Below, piece by piece: positions 35,526 through 45,046 of a DNA stretch of 64,000 nt. A program made the position numbers and the translations under genes. The stretch comes from Enterobacter sp. GTDB lineage: Bacteria > Pseudomonadota > Gammaproteobacteria > Enterobacterales > Enterobacteriaceae. The first letter of the stretch is position 1. Every line of letters begins with the position of its first letter. The notes below the pieces were generated by a model. The model was not told the origin of the DNA, made no database searches, and saw nothing but the letters and a program-made list of their open reading frames with translations. Where the stretch lies: assembly GCA_022649305.1 (NCBI GenBank), contig JALCNW010000002.1:84932-148931 (forward strand), given 5' to 3'.

Positions 35526-35615
35526 ACCAGGGCTGGACGGAGGCGTGCAAAACTTGTTTTGCGCGCCTGCCGTCAGCAGACAAGCCATGAAACGACCGTT
35601 ACTGGCGCGTCAGTG

Positions 35616-35969
35616 TCAGTTATTAAATACCGTCAGTTCTGTCACTTTGAAGCTGTCTGGCTTGTTGGTTATGCTGTCGTAGGGGGCCTGTAGCTTCCAT
35701 TGCTGACCCTGCTCCAGATTTTCAGCCATCGCTGCCGTATTTCCTATTACTGCCCCATTCTGAAGCAAGTTGAATTTGACAATTACAGTCTTCACAGGCC
35801 CACCTGACACGTTTGTTCCCGTGCCTTCAATTTGCTGCAAACCATTTTCTGCTGTGGCGAAATGCAGGTCTGAAAGTTGGACTTTGCCAGTACCGTCGGC
35901 CGCAAGAACAGGGCCGGTAATCAGTGCAGTGATTAACGTGGCCTTCAGAACAGTCTTCATCATTTTCAT
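35616..35969 (-). CDS. Secreted FxLYD-domain protein on the opposite strand
   Basis: 117 aa with a signal peptide (MKMMKTVLKATLITALITGP). The mature part is a single beta-sandwich of the FxLYD type (GLQQIEGTGTNVSGGPVKTV, then VIVKFNLLQNGAVIGNT). It is the only minus-strand gene within the transfer region, interrupts the operon between TIGR03747 and RAQPRD, and looks less GC-rich than its neighbours. That suggests a later insertion. Function unknown. The sequence AGAGGGAAA precedes the start. Confidence 0.8.
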   Translation of the reverse strand: MKMMKTVLKATLITALITGPVLAADGTGKVQLSDLHFATAENGLQQIEGTGTNVSGGPVKTVIVKFNLLQNGAVIGNTAAMAENLEQGQQWKLQAPYDSITNKPDSFKVTELTVFNN

Positions 35970-36147
35970 TTTCCCTCTGTTTACCGTTGAGTTTTCTTAA
36001 TATCACAATGAACCTTTATTTACAGCTAAACCTGCCACCGGCACAGACCTGCAATTAATTTTGAAATTCCTGTTTAGGGTTTATCGCTGACCCGACGCTC
36101 CCTCTTCCGCATCCTGTCCGCACCCCTTAATCCTTCTGGAGGTGCGT

Positions 36148-36495
36148 ATGAACTCACATCGTCCGGCCATGCGGCGCAACCGTCGTGTCCCGGGCATCAC
36201 TGGCCTGGTATTGCTGACCTTTCTGGCATCAGCTGCTGCACAGGCATCCGAGAAAGACGAGCTTGCGTCTGTTCAGCGTCAGCTGGACCAGGTTCAGGCG
36301 TCGCTTGAACGGGCCCGCGTGGCGGCTGCACAGGCCGACCCGGCTGACCGTGGCCGCTTTTTCTTTGATTACCGTCAGGCCACATCCGATCTCAACACCA
36401 TCCGCAGCGGCATTGACCGCTATCTGGAGCCCTCCCGCGCGCAACCGCGTGACTCGTCTTTTGTGGCCGGTAATTACCGGCGGGAGCGGCCCTGA
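36148..36495 (+). CDS. RAQPRD-family ICE protein
   Basis: 115 aa from the ATG at 36148 after GGAGGT (the track's GTG at 36142 overlaps the ribosome site). A signal peptide precedes a helical domain that ends in the defining motif RAQPRD (EPSRAQPRDSSF) of TIGR01690. It is a periplasmic component of G-type transfer systems with unknown activity. The stop overlaps the next start (TGATG). Confidence 0.93.
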   Translation: MNSHRPAMRRNRRVPGITGLVLLTFLASAAAQASEKDELASVQRQLDQVQASLERARVAAAQADPADRGRFFFDYRQATSDLNTIRSGIDRYLEPSRAQPRDSSFVAGNYRRERP

Positions 36496-36737
36496 TGCCC
36501 ATGACATCCGAACAAACGAACGCGTTTAAAGCCGGCTCCGGCAGTCTTGATGTGAACATCTTTCATCTGCTCTGCATCGGGGCACTGCTGGCGTTTCTTT
36601 TTTTATGGGCCGCTTGGGCGCTGTCGGATGTCTGGACCGGCTGGAGTAACACCAAAGTGCGGGACGCGGCGCTGGGGCGTTTTGCCGTCCGCACCGTGCT
36701 GCTGTTGCTTGTTTGTATCTGGATGTTTGCCAGTTAA
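36495..36737 (+). CDS. TIGR03758-family ICE protein (PFL_4701)
   Basis: 80 aa with two membrane helices (HLLCIGALLAFLFLWAAWAL and TVLLLLVCIWMFA). Size, helix pattern and place right after the RAQPRD gene match PFL_4701, a small VirB2/VirB3-like inner membrane component. Confidence 0.87.
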   Translation: MPMTSEQTNAFKAGSGSLDVNIFHLLCIGALLAFLFLWAAWALSDVWTGWSNTKVRDAALGRFAVRTVLLLLVCIWMFAS

Positions 36738-36772
36738 CCCGATTATGAACGTTAAGTCAGGAGATGAATCCC

Positions 36773-37159
36773 ATGCACCATTCTGAGTCTGTTGTTGCCC
36801 ACCTGCGCCGTCTCGCCAGTCGTACGCTGACCCGCGCCGGTACGCTTGCCCTTCTGGGCTGGCTCACCTGCAAACCGGCCTTTGCGGAATTGCCAAGCGT
36901 TGAAGCGCCTGAGTCCGGAGGCGGAAGCGGGCTGTCCGGACAAATCAAGGGCTACCTGCAGGACGGCATTGTTATCGGGGGGCTGGTCGTGGCGGCCGTT
37001 GCCTTTATCAACGTTGCCATTGCCGCCCTGCACACCTTCACCGAAGTCCGCAATGAGAAAGCCACCTGGACCAAATTCGGGGCCATTGTGGTGGTGGGTG
37101 TGGTGCTGCTGGTTGCCGTTATCTGGCTGCTCGGCAAGTCTGCCGACATTCTGTTGTAG
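36773..37159 (+). CDS. TIGR03745-family ICE protein (PFL_4702), pilin-like
   Basis: 128 aa from ATG 36773, nine nt after AGGAG; the track ATG at 36764 directly abuts the ribosome site. A cleavable signal region (ending near KPAFA) is followed by two hydrophobic helices (GIVIGGLVVAAVAFINVAIA and FGAIVVVGVVLLVAVIWLLG), the architecture of conjugative pilins. It may be the VirB2-like subunit of this system. Confidence 0.87.
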   Translation: MHHSESVVAHLRRLASRTLTRAGTLALLGWLTCKPAFAELPSVEAPESGGGSGLSGQIKGYLQDGIVIGGLVVAAVAFINVAIAALHTFTEVRNEKATWTKFGAIVVVGVVLLVAVIWLLGKSADILL

Positions 37160-37171
37160 GAGCCTGCGACG

Positions 37172-37528
37172 ATGCAGACCATTCGTTTTTTACCTGACCG
37201 TCTCAACAGTGAGCCCGTGGTGTTTCGCGGGTTTACCACCCATGAGATGGGGCTGGCAGCCCTTGCCGGCGCGGGTGCGGGTCTGCTCCTGTCACTGCCG
37301 TTTATCCCGCTTGCCGGCTGGGTTGTTGTTCCCACCGGCCTGCTGGTCATGCCGCTGCTGCTCGTCTGGTTCGGCGGCCGCTGGATGGCCAGGCTCAAGC
37401 GCGGTAAGCCTGAGAACTGGCTCTGGCAGCGACTGGAGACGAAAAAACGCCGGCTGGGGATGGGCAATCCGAAACTGATAGTGGATGCCCGGGGCTGGTC
37501 AGTGAAACGTAACAGGAGAGCCTCATGA
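37172..37528 (+). CDS. TIGR03750-family ICE protein
   Basis: 118 aa. The text FLPDRLNSEPVVFRGFTTHE, followed by two helices, matches the VirB3/TraE-like TIGR03750 family of these transfer systems. It is predicted inner membrane. The stop overlaps the next gene (ATGA). Confidence 0.88.
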   Translation: MQTIRFLPDRLNSEPVVFRGFTTHEMGLAALAGAGAGLLLSLPFIPLAGWVVVPTGLLVMPLLLVWFGGRWMARLKRGKPENWLWQRLETKKRRLGMGNPKLIVDARGWSVKRNRRAS

Positions 37529-38184
37529 GCCGTTTTCGCCATGCGGTAAAAGACCGCGACCAGCATATTCAGACGCTGCGCATCGCCTGCGCCGTGCTCG
37601 CCTTTTTCCTTTTATTCACCTGTGCCGGCTGGATGCTGGCGCCCAGCAAGCTGACCGTGCATAACCCGCCGGATTTACGTACCGGCAGCACGCGGCCCTG
37701 GTGGGAAGTGCCACCCCCGACGGTCTACTCCTTTGCGTTCTACATTTTTCAGCAGCTCAATGCCTGGCCGAAAAACGGCGAGGTGGATTATTCCGCCAAA
37801 ATCAATGCGCTGTCGCCGTATCTGACGCCGTCCTGTCAGGATTTCCTGAAAGCGGATGCAAAGAAACGCGGTGACGCCGGGGAGCTCACCGACCGCGTGC
37901 GCGTGGTGTATGAAGTGCCCGGTCGCGGTTACCAGTCACAGAGCGTGACCGTACAGGATCGCGATCACTGGATTGCCCGCCTGGACGTGGTGGCCGACGA
38001 ATATTTCCATGCCGAGCCGGTCAAACGCGCCCTGGTACGTTACCCGCTTAAAGTGGTGCGCTGGGAAGGTGATGCGGAGCGCAACCCGTTCGGTCTGGCG
38101 CTGGACTGTTATGCCGGTGTGCCCCAGCGTCTGGAGGCGGCACCGCCTGCACCTAAACCGGAGAAGTCAGGAGTGTTTCAGTGA
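37525..38184 (+). CDS. TIGR03746-family ICE protein (PFL_4703), VirB8/TraE-like
   Basis: 219 aa. A single N-terminal membrane helix (IACAVLAFFLLFTCAGWML) precedes a periplasmic domain of the kind in VirB8/TraE (YSAKINALSPYLTPSCQDF). Its order after TIGR03750 is conserved. It is likely to link the inner membrane complex to outer components. Confidence 0.88.
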   Translation: MSRFRHAVKDRDQHIQTLRIACAVLAFFLLFTCAGWMLAPSKLTVHNPPDLRTGSTRPWWEVPPPTVYSFAFYIFQQLNAWPKNGEVDYSAKINALSPYLTPSCQDFLKADAKKRGDAGELTDRVRVVYEVPGRGYQSQSVTVQDRDHWIARLDVVADEYFHAEPVKRALVRYPLKVVRWEGDAERNPFGLALDCYAGVPQRLEAAPPAPKPEKSGVFQ

Positions 38185-39134
38185 TGAGTAAAAACCCCCA
38201 CTACCGCGCCGGGCTGATGGCGCTGTCCTTCGCCCTGCTGCCCCTGGCAATGCTGGTATCACGTCCTGCCGGCGCAGATGAGCTGATGAAATGGGAGCGT
38301 ATTCCGCTGCAGATCCCCCTGAAGGTGGGGCAGGAGCGGGTGGTCTTTGTGGACAAAAACGTCCGCGTCGGTTTTCCGCCGGCGCTTAACGGTAAACTCC
38401 GGGTGCAGAGCACCGGGGGAGCCGTCTACCTGAAAGCCGACAGCGCCTTTCCGCAGACGCGGGTGCAGCTGCAGGATGTGGAAAGCGGCGAGGTTCTGCT
38501 GTTTGATATCGCCGCCGGTGAAAAAGGGCCGACTGAGCCGGTGCGGCTGGTCTACAGCGGTGATGTCAGCACGCTGAGTCACGCCGGCGATGCGGCCGGT
38601 CAGCCAGGTGGTGCAGACCGGGCTGCTTCCGGATCAGGCTCATCTGCTCCCACCGGCAGCGATGATGGTACTCAGGCAAAGCGTAAAAAAATCCGCTACA
38701 GCGCCCCCATCCCGGTGCTGCTGACCCGCTATGCCGCTCAGAGCCTTTATGCTCCGGCACGTACGGTCGAGGCGGTCCCGGGTATTCATCCGGTCAATCC
38801 TCATCTGCCCCGACGTGTCAGCACGCTGTATCCCTCTGAACCATTAACGGTCACGCCGCTGGCTGGCTGGGGTGTGGCAAACCGCAGCGTGGTGGCACTC
38901 AGGCTCACGAACACCGGCAGCCGTAAGGTCGTTCTGGATCCACGCTCGCTGCAGGGACAGTTTGTGTCCGCCACCTTCCAGCACCGCTGGGTCGGTCCGG
39001 CCGGCACGCCTGAAGACACCACCACGGTGTATGTGGTGACCGCCGGTCGTCCGGAGAGCGCATTTATTGCTGAGCCGTCTGCGCTGCGTAAAGCGGCCCG
39101 CACGGTAAAACAGGAGGCCCGCCATGCAGATTAA
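38184..39134 (+). CDS. TIGR03749-family ICE protein (PFL_4704), TraK-like
   Basis: 316 aa from ATG 38184 (a GTG at 38181 is the track start). A signal peptide is followed by a beta-rich periplasmic domain with ELMKWERIPLQIPLKVGQER. It fills the VirB9/TraK-like place in the operon. The middle carries a Gly/Ser-rich linker. It overlaps the following gene by 11 nt. Confidence 0.88.
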   Translation: MSKNPHYRAGLMALSFALLPLAMLVSRPAGADELMKWERIPLQIPLKVGQERVVFVDKNVRVGFPPALNGKLRVQSTGGAVYLKADSAFPQTRVQLQDVESGEVLLFDIAAGEKGPTEPVRLVYSGDVSTLSHAGDAAGQPGGADRAASGSGSSAPTGSDDGTQAKRKKIRYSAPIPVLLTRYAAQSLYAPARTVEAVPGIHPVNPHLPRRVSTLYPSEPLTVTPLAGWGVANRSVVALRLTNTGSRKVVLDPRSLQGQFVSATFQHRWVGPAGTPEDTTTVYVVTAGRPESAFIAEPSALRKAARTVKQEARHAD

Positions 39135-40626
39135 ATCTAATGCCCTGGTGAAAATTATCGTGCCGGCCGTGGTGATTGCCGGGCTGGCCGTGGGGCTCAA
39201 AAGCTGCAAAAACGAACCGGCAGAACAATCTCAGGCAAAACAAAGCGGCGGCCCCCTGCATAATCTCTCGCCGGATGAACTGAAGGCGCTGGGTGTGGAA
39301 GGCGACACGCCGGAGGACACTCTGCGCACGCTTATCGGCCGGCTGAACGATGTGCGTGACCGCCAGAAAACGCTGGATAAGCAGAACGCGGATTTGGTGA
39401 AAGAAAACGAGCGGTTGCGCCGACGCAATCAGGACGTTTCAGGACAGGTGAATGAGGCCGTTAATGGTCTGCGCGAGCAGTACGACAAACGGCAGGCGCA
39501 GCTTCAGAACGAACAACTGAGCCTGACGGCGAAAATCCAGGAGCTGACCGACAAACTCAAAAAGCCTGACAGCGAGAAAAAAACGGCGGACAGCGATATC
39601 CCGCTGGGGCTGGGCCTGGACGGCATGGGCAGCAGCACCGGGGGGAGCGCTTCTCAGGGCAGCGACGGCATGATGTGGGTCGCGCCGACGGACCAGAAGG
39701 AGACGGACCCGCGGGATGCGGCCAGCGGCAAGGCATCACCTCAGTTCCCGACTTCTTTTCTGGGTGAAAATGAGCTGACCCGCCAGAAAGCCGCCTATGA
39801 GGAGAAAGTGAAGGGCCGTACGAATGAAAAAGGGGCGGAAGAGAGCGCCGAGCCGGTTTACACGCTACCGGAAAATTCCACGCTGGTCGGCAGCCGCGCC
39901 ATGACGGCACTGCTTGGCCGGGTGCCCATCAACGGCACCGTGACCGATCCTTATCCGTTCAAGGTGCTTATCGGTAAGGATAACCTGATGGCGAACGGCA
40001 TCGAGTTACCGGACGTCGAAGGGGCGATTGTTTCGGGGACGGCCAGCGGCGACTGGACGCTGTCCTGCGTGCGCGGGCAGGTTAACAGCGTCACCTTTGT
40101 TTTTTCCGACGGTACGGTGCGCACCCTCCCCAGACCCGACACCAGTAACAACGCCGGCGGGCAAAATAATAACTCTCAGGCTAAACAGGATACCGGCACC
40201 AGTGGCGGTATCGGCTGGATCTCAGATGAAAACGGGATCCCGTGCATTGGCGGCGAACGTAAGTCCAACGCCTCCACCTACCTGCCCACCATCTTTGGCC
40301 TGTCGGCTGCCGGTGCGGCGGGTGAAGCGATGAGCCAGGGGCAGTACACGACGCAGAACAACGTGAATGGCATTTCCGCCACCATGACCGGCGACGCCGG
40401 ACAGGCGGCACTGGGGAAAGCCATTTCCGGCGGCATGTCTGAAACCATCGACTGGATCAAACAGCGTTACGGGATGACGTTTGATGCCATTTATGTGCCG
40501 CCTGGTGCCCGTCTCGCCGTGCATATCACCCGTCAGCTGGCCATTGATTATGAAGATAAGGGCCGTAAGGTGCGCTACGACTTCACCCTGCCGGGTGGCG
40601 TCAGTGACAACGGCGGACTGGACTGA
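39124..40626 (+). CDS. TIGR03752-family ICE protein (PFL_4705), TraB/VirB10-like
   Basis: 500 aa. One N-terminal helix (ALVKIIVPAVVIAGLAVGL) is followed by a coiled coil (LIGRLNDVRDRQKTLDKQNA and on), a linker, and a C-terminal domain with GSRAMTALLGRVPINGTV that corresponds to the VirB10/TraB barrel. It likely spans the periplasm between the inner and outer membrane parts of the channel. Confidence 0.9.
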   Translation: MQIKSNALVKIIVPAVVIAGLAVGLKSCKNEPAEQSQAKQSGGPLHNLSPDELKALGVEGDTPEDTLRTLIGRLNDVRDRQKTLDKQNADLVKENERLRRRNQDVSGQVNEAVNGLREQYDKRQAQLQNEQLSLTAKIQELTDKLKKPDSEKKTADSDIPLGLGLDGMGSSTGGSASQGSDGMMWVAPTDQKETDPRDAASGKASPQFPTSFLGENELTRQKAAYEEKVKGRTNEKGAEESAEPVYTLPENSTLVGSRAMTALLGRVPINGTVTDPYPFKVLIGKDNLMANGIELPDVEGAIVSGTASGDWTLSCVRGQVNSVTFVFSDGTVRTLPRPDTSNNAGGQNNNSQAKQDTGTSGGIGWISDENGIPCIGGERKSNASTYLPTIFGLSAAGAAGEAMSQGQYTTQNNVNGISATMTGDAGQAALGKAISGGMSETIDWIKQRYGMTFDAIYVPPGARLAVHITRQLAIDYEDKGRKVRYDFTLPGGVSDNGGLD

Positions 40627-40636
40627 GTACACGGCC

Positions 40637-41005
40637 ATGGCGGGACAGATAACGTTTTTCCCTCTTTCATCCGTGTGCTGGACGTTCAGCGACGGGGCAG
40701 GCTGGCATATTGACGTGATCCCTGCGTCTTCTGCGGTTCTGTTGCTGCGACCCGTAGCGCTGTTGCCTGCCGGCGCATCTTTACTGCGCTGGCGCGATGG
40801 CCAGCTTTTACTGGATATCGGCAGGTTCTCCCTGCCGCTCAGTGCCCGGGAGTGTGCCGTGTCGTGGCGCAGCCCGAAAATCCCGCGCCGGCTTTACTGC
40901 CCGCGTATGACATTACGGGAGCTGGGGCACCTGCTGAATGTCAGTGCGTTCGTTTTTATCTGCGGCGGTTACGATCCGGCCGCCTCACAAAGGAGATACC
41001 GGTAA
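40637..41005 (+). CDS. Small conserved protein between PFL_4705 and PFL_4707-like genes
   Basis: 122 aa if started at the ATG at 40637; the track ORF starting at 40481 extends into the previous gene in another frame. No domain recognised. The translation is Trp- and Leu-rich with no clear signal peptide. Its stop overlaps the lipoprotein start (TAATG), which supports coupled translation. Confidence 0.55.
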   Translation: MAGQITFFPLSSVCWTFSDGAGWHIDVIPASSAVLLLRPVALLPAGASLLRWRDGQLLLDIGRFSLPLSARECAVSWRSPKIPRRLYCPRMTLRELGHLLNVSAFVFICGGYDPAASQRRYR

Positions 41006-41415
41006 TGTACAGAACGGTTTTCATTCTGGCCCTGAGCTGTGTGATGCTCAGCGGCTGCTCAACCTCCAAAGAGGAAATGCTGCCGGCGGGCGATAACACC
41101 ATGCTGGAACTGTGGAACGGGGCGGACGGTGGCGGCAGTACTTCCCGCCAATCTGCGGCGGCCCGCGACACGCTGCGACGCCCGCTGACTGGCAGCGAAA
41201 CGCAGGCGGACGCGCAGGCCGACCGCAGCTACAGCCGTACTCAGGAAAGCGAAATCACCCAGCAGTTTCCCCGGCTGCCCAACCCCGACATGGTGATGTA
41301 CCTGTATCCCCATCTGGCAGACGGTAACACGCCGGTGCCGGGTTACAGCACTGTGTTCCCGTTCTACAGCCAGACGCAGTATGCCATGCCTGGCGAGCGC
41401 ACGGAGGCCCTGTAA
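41005..41415 (+). CDS. TIGR03751-family conjugation lipoprotein
   Basis: 136 aa with a lipobox (VMLSGCS). The features LPNPDMVMYLYPHLA and VPGYSTVFPFY are typical of the TIGR03751 lipoprotein that fills the VirB7/TraV-like place. It overlaps the ATPase gene start (TAATG). Confidence 0.88.
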   Translation: MYRTVFILALSCVMLSGCSTSKEEMLPAGDNTMLELWNGADGGGSTSRQSAAARDTLRRPLTGSETQADAQADRSYSRTQESEITQQFPRLPNPDMVMYLYPHLADGNTPVPGYSTVFPFYSQTQYAMPGERTEAL

Positions 41416-44273
41416 TGCTTTCACTGTTTACGCGTAATAAATCCACCGACCGGCAGACGCCGGTTGATGACGGCCAGTCCGTTCAGGCAGATGAAACCCT
41501 GACCGCGGCCGTGAAGGGCCGGCAACCTCTGAAGCGCCCCGGGAAAATGACGCGCCAGGATGAGGAGAAGGTTTATCACGCCAATCCGTCCATCATTGAC
41601 TTTTTGCCCTGGGCAGAATTTCTCGATGAAGAGCAGTGTCTCCTGCTCGATGACGGCGTGTCGGTGGGGGCCGTTTATGATGTGACACCGGTGGCGACCG
41701 AAGGGCGAACCGAAGAGCGCCTGGAACAGATCCGGGACTCGGTTGAGGATGCACTTCAGGACAGCTTTGATGAACATGACGTGAATCCCTGGGTCGTGCA
41801 GTTCTTCTGCCAGGACGAGGACGACACTGACGCGTACCTGGACAGGCTGCGCGGGTATGTCAAACCACATGCACAGCGCACGGCGTTTACCGACGCCTGG
41901 CTGGGTGAAATGGAGCGCCATATCCGCAGTATCTCCCGGCCTGAGGGACTTTTTACTGACTCGCTGATTACCGGCCAGCCGTGGCGCGGGCAGCAGCGCC
42001 GCACCCGGATGGTTGTTTATCGCTGGCTTGGTAAAAGCCGGGATCCGATGCCGCCGGTGGCGATGCTCAATCAGGTGTGCGACCGGGTCGTTAATGCCCT
42101 GGGCGGGGCGGGGATCCGCTGCACCCGGCAGAACGGCCTGCAGGTGCATGGCTGGCTGCTGCGGCTGTTCAATCCGTCACCGGACTGGGTGGAGAAAACC
42201 ACGCTCTATCGGCAGGCTGCTTACGCAGACCCGCGCGAGACACCTGAAGGCACCGTGCCGGTCAGCAATGATTTTGCCGAAACCCTGTGGTTCACGCCGC
42301 CGGTTTCAGACCCGGAAAACGGCGTGTGGTGGATTGACAACAAGCCGCACTGCGCGGTGGCGGTGGAAAAACTGCGTACACCGCCGGAGCCGGGCGCCCT
42401 GACCGGCGAGAAAAGCCGGGGTGAAAAGAAAATTAATGCCCTGATGGATATGTTTCCGGAAGGGACCATGGTGTGCATGACCGTGGTGGTACAGCCCCAG
42501 GACCGGCTTGAAGAGCAGTTTAACCGGCTGTCGAAAAATGCGGTCGGTGAGAATACCGAGTCGGGCCGCGTCCGCCAGGATGTGAAGACGGTAAAAGAGT
42601 ATCTGGGCAACCGGCACAAGCTGTACCGGGCGGGGGTCACCTTCCTGCTGCGTGGCGATGACATGACCAGCCTGAAGCGCAAGCGGCTGGAGCTGTCCAC
42701 CGTATTGCTCGGGGCCGGGCTGCAGCCGGTACGGCCGGAGTTTGAAGAAGGTCCGCTGAACAGCTGGCTGCGGGCGCTGCCGATGTGCTTTAACCCGGAC
42801 AGCGACAAAAAACACTGGTATACCCGTCTGACATGGGTTCAGCACCTGGCAGGTCTTCTGCCGGTCACAGGGCGGGAAACCGGCACGGGGCACCCCGGCT
42901 TCAGCTTTTTCAACCGCGGCGGGGATACCCTGACATTCGATCCGCTCAACAAGCTCGACCGCACCCAGAACGCGCATCTGCTGTTGTTCGGCCCGACCGG
43001 GGCGGGCAAGTCGGCCACGCTGTGTGCCGCGCTCTCCCAGCTGATGGCCGTCCACCGTCCGCGGCTGTTTATTGCGGAGGCCGGCAACTCGTTCGGCCTG
43101 CTGGCCGACTTCTTTGACAGCCTCGGGCTGACGGTGAATAAAATCAGCGTCAAACCCGGAAGCGGCGTCAGTCTGCCGCCGTTTGCTGATGCTCACAAAC
43201 TGGTGGAAGAAGGCCTGGCCGCCCAGGCCGTGGATGAGAGCGACCTGCCTGATATCGACACGGACGACGATGGCGAGGATGACAAGCGTGACGTTCTCGG
43301 TGAAATGGAAATCTCCGCGCGCATGATGATCACCGGCGGCGACCCGAAAGAAGAGGCTGACCTTAAGCGTGCCGACAGGGCGATGATACGTGAGGCGCTG
43401 CTGATGGCGGCGCATGCCACGTATAAGGAAGGGCGGCAGATGCTGCCGTCTGACCTGCAGCAGGCGCTGTATGACATTGCCTCTGACAACGATGAGGGCG
43501 TCATCAATGTCCGCAATGCCCAGCGCAAGGCGAAAGCGGCGGAAATGGCGGAATCCCTGGGCATGTTTACCCAGGCCGGGAGCTTTGAAGCGGAGCTGTT
43601 CAACCGCGAAGGGGAGCTGTGGCCGGAAGCGGACGTGACGCTGGTCGACCTGGGGCATCTGGCGCGGGAGGGCTACGAGGCGCAGATGGCCCTGACCATG
43701 GTCTCGATGACCAACATGATTAATAACATCGCGGAGCGTGACCAGTTCCTGGGCCGGGATATTGTCTTCACGGTGGATGAGGCGCATATCGTGACGGTCA
43801 ACCCGCTGCTGTCGCCCTACATGACGAAGGTGGTCAAGATGTGGCGTAAGCTCGGTGCCTGGCTGTGGCTGGCCACCCAGAACCTTAAGGACTACCCGGA
43901 TATTGCCGAAAAAATGCTGAACATGGCGGAATGGTGGATTTGTCTGACCATGCCCCCGGAGGAGGTCAAAGATATCAGCCGTTTCCGCGCGCTCACGCCG
44001 GAGCAGGAATCGGTGCTGCTTTCCGCCAGTAAACTGTCGGGGTGTTATACGGAAGGCGTGGTGCTGGCGAAACGGATCGAAGCGCTGTTTCGTGCCGTGC
44101 CGCCCAGTCTCTTCCTGGCACTGGGCATGACGGAAAAAGAAGAGAAAGCCGAACGCCGGGCGCTGATGAATGAATTTCACTGCAGCGAACTGGAGGCGGC
44201 AAAACGCGTCGCGCAGAATCTGGACCGTCTGCGCGGTCTGACGGAAAAACAACAGGAGCCTGCCACGGTATGA
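41415..44273 (+). CDS. traC: VirB4/TraC-like conjugation ATPase (TIGR03744, PFL_4706)
   Basis: 952 aa, normal for the family. Walker A LFGPTGAGKSAT is near residues 525-535 and Walker B IVFTVDEAHIV near 783; ATQNLKDYPDIAEKMLNMAE follows. It powers assembly of the transfer channel and pilus. It overlaps the next gene by 4 nt (ATGA). The large minus-strand ORFs here are shadows. Confidence 0.95.
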   Translation: MLSLFTRNKSTDRQTPVDDGQSVQADETLTAAVKGRQPLKRPGKMTRQDEEKVYHANPSIIDFLPWAEFLDEEQCLLLDDGVSVGAVYDVTPVATEGRTEERLEQIRDSVEDALQDSFDEHDVNPWVVQFFCQDEDDTDAYLDRLRGYVKPHAQRTAFTDAWLGEMERHIRSISRPEGLFTDSLITGQPWRGQQRRTRMVVYRWLGKSRDPMPPVAMLNQVCDRVVNALGGAGIRCTRQNGLQVHGWLLRLFNPSPDWVEKTTLYRQAAYADPRETPEGTVPVSNDFAETLWFTPPVSDPENGVWWIDNKPHCAVAVEKLRTPPEPGALTGEKSRGEKKINALMDMFPEGTMVCMTVVVQPQDRLEEQFNRLSKNAVGENTESGRVRQDVKTVKEYLGNRHKLYRAGVTFLLRGDDMTSLKRKRLELSTVLLGAGLQPVRPEFEEGPLNSWLRALPMCFNPDSDKKHWYTRLTWVQHLAGLLPVTGRETGTGHPGFSFFNRGGDTLTFDPLNKLDRTQNAHLLLFGPTGAGKSATLCAALSQLMAVHRPRLFIAEAGNSFGLLADFFDSLGLTVNKISVKPGSGVSLPPFADAHKLVEEGLAAQAVDESDLPDIDTDDDGEDDKRDVLGEMEISARMMITGGDPKEEADLKRADRAMIREALLMAAHATYKEGRQMLPSDLQQALYDIASDNDEGVINVRNAQRKAKAAEMAESLGMFTQAGSFEAELFNREGELWPEADVTLVDLGHLAREGYEAQMALTMVSMTNMINNIAERDQFLGRDIVFTVDEAHIVTVNPLLSPYMTKVVKMWRKLGAWLWLATQNLKDYPDIAEKMLNMAEWWICLTMPPEEVKDISRFRALTPEQESVLLSASKLSGCYTEGVVLAKRIEALFRAVPPSLFLALGMTEKEEKAERRALMNEFHCSELEAAKRVAQNLDRLRGLTEKQQEPATV

Positions 44274-44647
44274 TGACACTGAAGTACCCTGAACCCGCCA
44301 TTTATGAGCACAGTGGCGGTGCGCTATTCACCCTGTCGCCTCAGGGGGAGCCCGGCGTGCTCCCGGCGACACATCAGCACCTTGTGAGGCTGCGGGCGAT
44401 GCTCAGGCAGCGCCTGACCGGGCCGGTCAGAATGACGTGTCACCCGCACCGGGTGGGACTCAGCAGCAGCGTGGCCATCTATCTTGAGGGAAAGCTGAAG
44501 CAGGCGGTGAACATTCTTATCACCGTGACGGGGCAGACAAGCTGGCCGCAGGAAGAGGAGTATGCGCATCCCCGCTGGTATATCACGGTGCCGGATTCGG
44601 CCGACCTGGTGTATCTGATGCTGTGGATTAACGGGCTGGACGTTTAA
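44270..44647 (+). CDS. Small ICE protein following the VirB4-like gene
   Basis: 125 aa, soluble, starting in an ATGA overlap with the ATPase gene. No domain recognised. A terminator follows 60 nt later, so it ends this block of the transfer operon. Cargo begins after it. Confidence 0.72.
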   Translation: MMTLKYPEPAIYEHSGGALFTLSPQGEPGVLPATHQHLVRLRAMLRQRLTGPVRMTCHPHRVGLSSSVAIYLEGKLKQAVNILITVTGQTSWPQEEEYAHPRWYITVPDSADLVYLMLWINGLDV

Positions 44648-44705
44648 AACGAAAACTTGCCTTCACCAGGGGCATGATAACAAAAAGAACAGAATGCTTT
44701 TTTGA

Positions 44706-44731
44706 TGCCGGCCACTGGGGCCGGTTTTTTT
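44706..44731 (+). terminator. Terminator after the VirB4-like block
   Basis: Stem CCGGCC / GGCCGG with T7 tail. Confidence 0.85.
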
Positions 44732-45034
44732 ATGACTGGCGAGTTTTAGTAAAACGGTAACGCGTGAGGTGTGGGATGAAAATAGAGTTTCACCCTAAGC
44801 CAACGTGCGCTATGTTGATGATATCAGCTAGGACGTTGGCTTTGTTATGGCTGGCACATTAAGACTCGAGATACGTCGAAAATTGGATAAATGTATTGCT
44901 AAGCAGTCAGGTTTCCCTATAGCTCGCCTTCGGAGTAGGAGAAACCATGAAGGATGCCGTCTGGTCCGCGAGTAAAAAGTGCTGCATTGTACGTAAGGTT
45001 AAGAATCGCTGTCATAGTGTATCTATTCAGTATG

Positions 45035-45046
45035 TGTATATATACA
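45035..45046. promoter_or_regulatory. Palindrome, likely operator of the RHH-led defence operon
   Basis: Perfect 12-bp palindrome TGTATATATACA, 37 nt before the probable regulator start and overlapping a plausible -10 (TACAAT). Small ribbon-helix-helix proteins often repress their own operon through such sites. Confidence 0.5.

Noticed and set aside
42306-44279. 657-aa minus-strand ORF
   Set aside because: Antisense shadow of the VirB4-like ATPase gene. The plus frame has Walker motifs and family text, whereas this one has none.
44847-44975. 42-codon ORF starting MAGTLRLEIRRK in the cargo flank
   Set aside because: It resembles the start of a small regulator, but no ribosome site or homologue is recognised.
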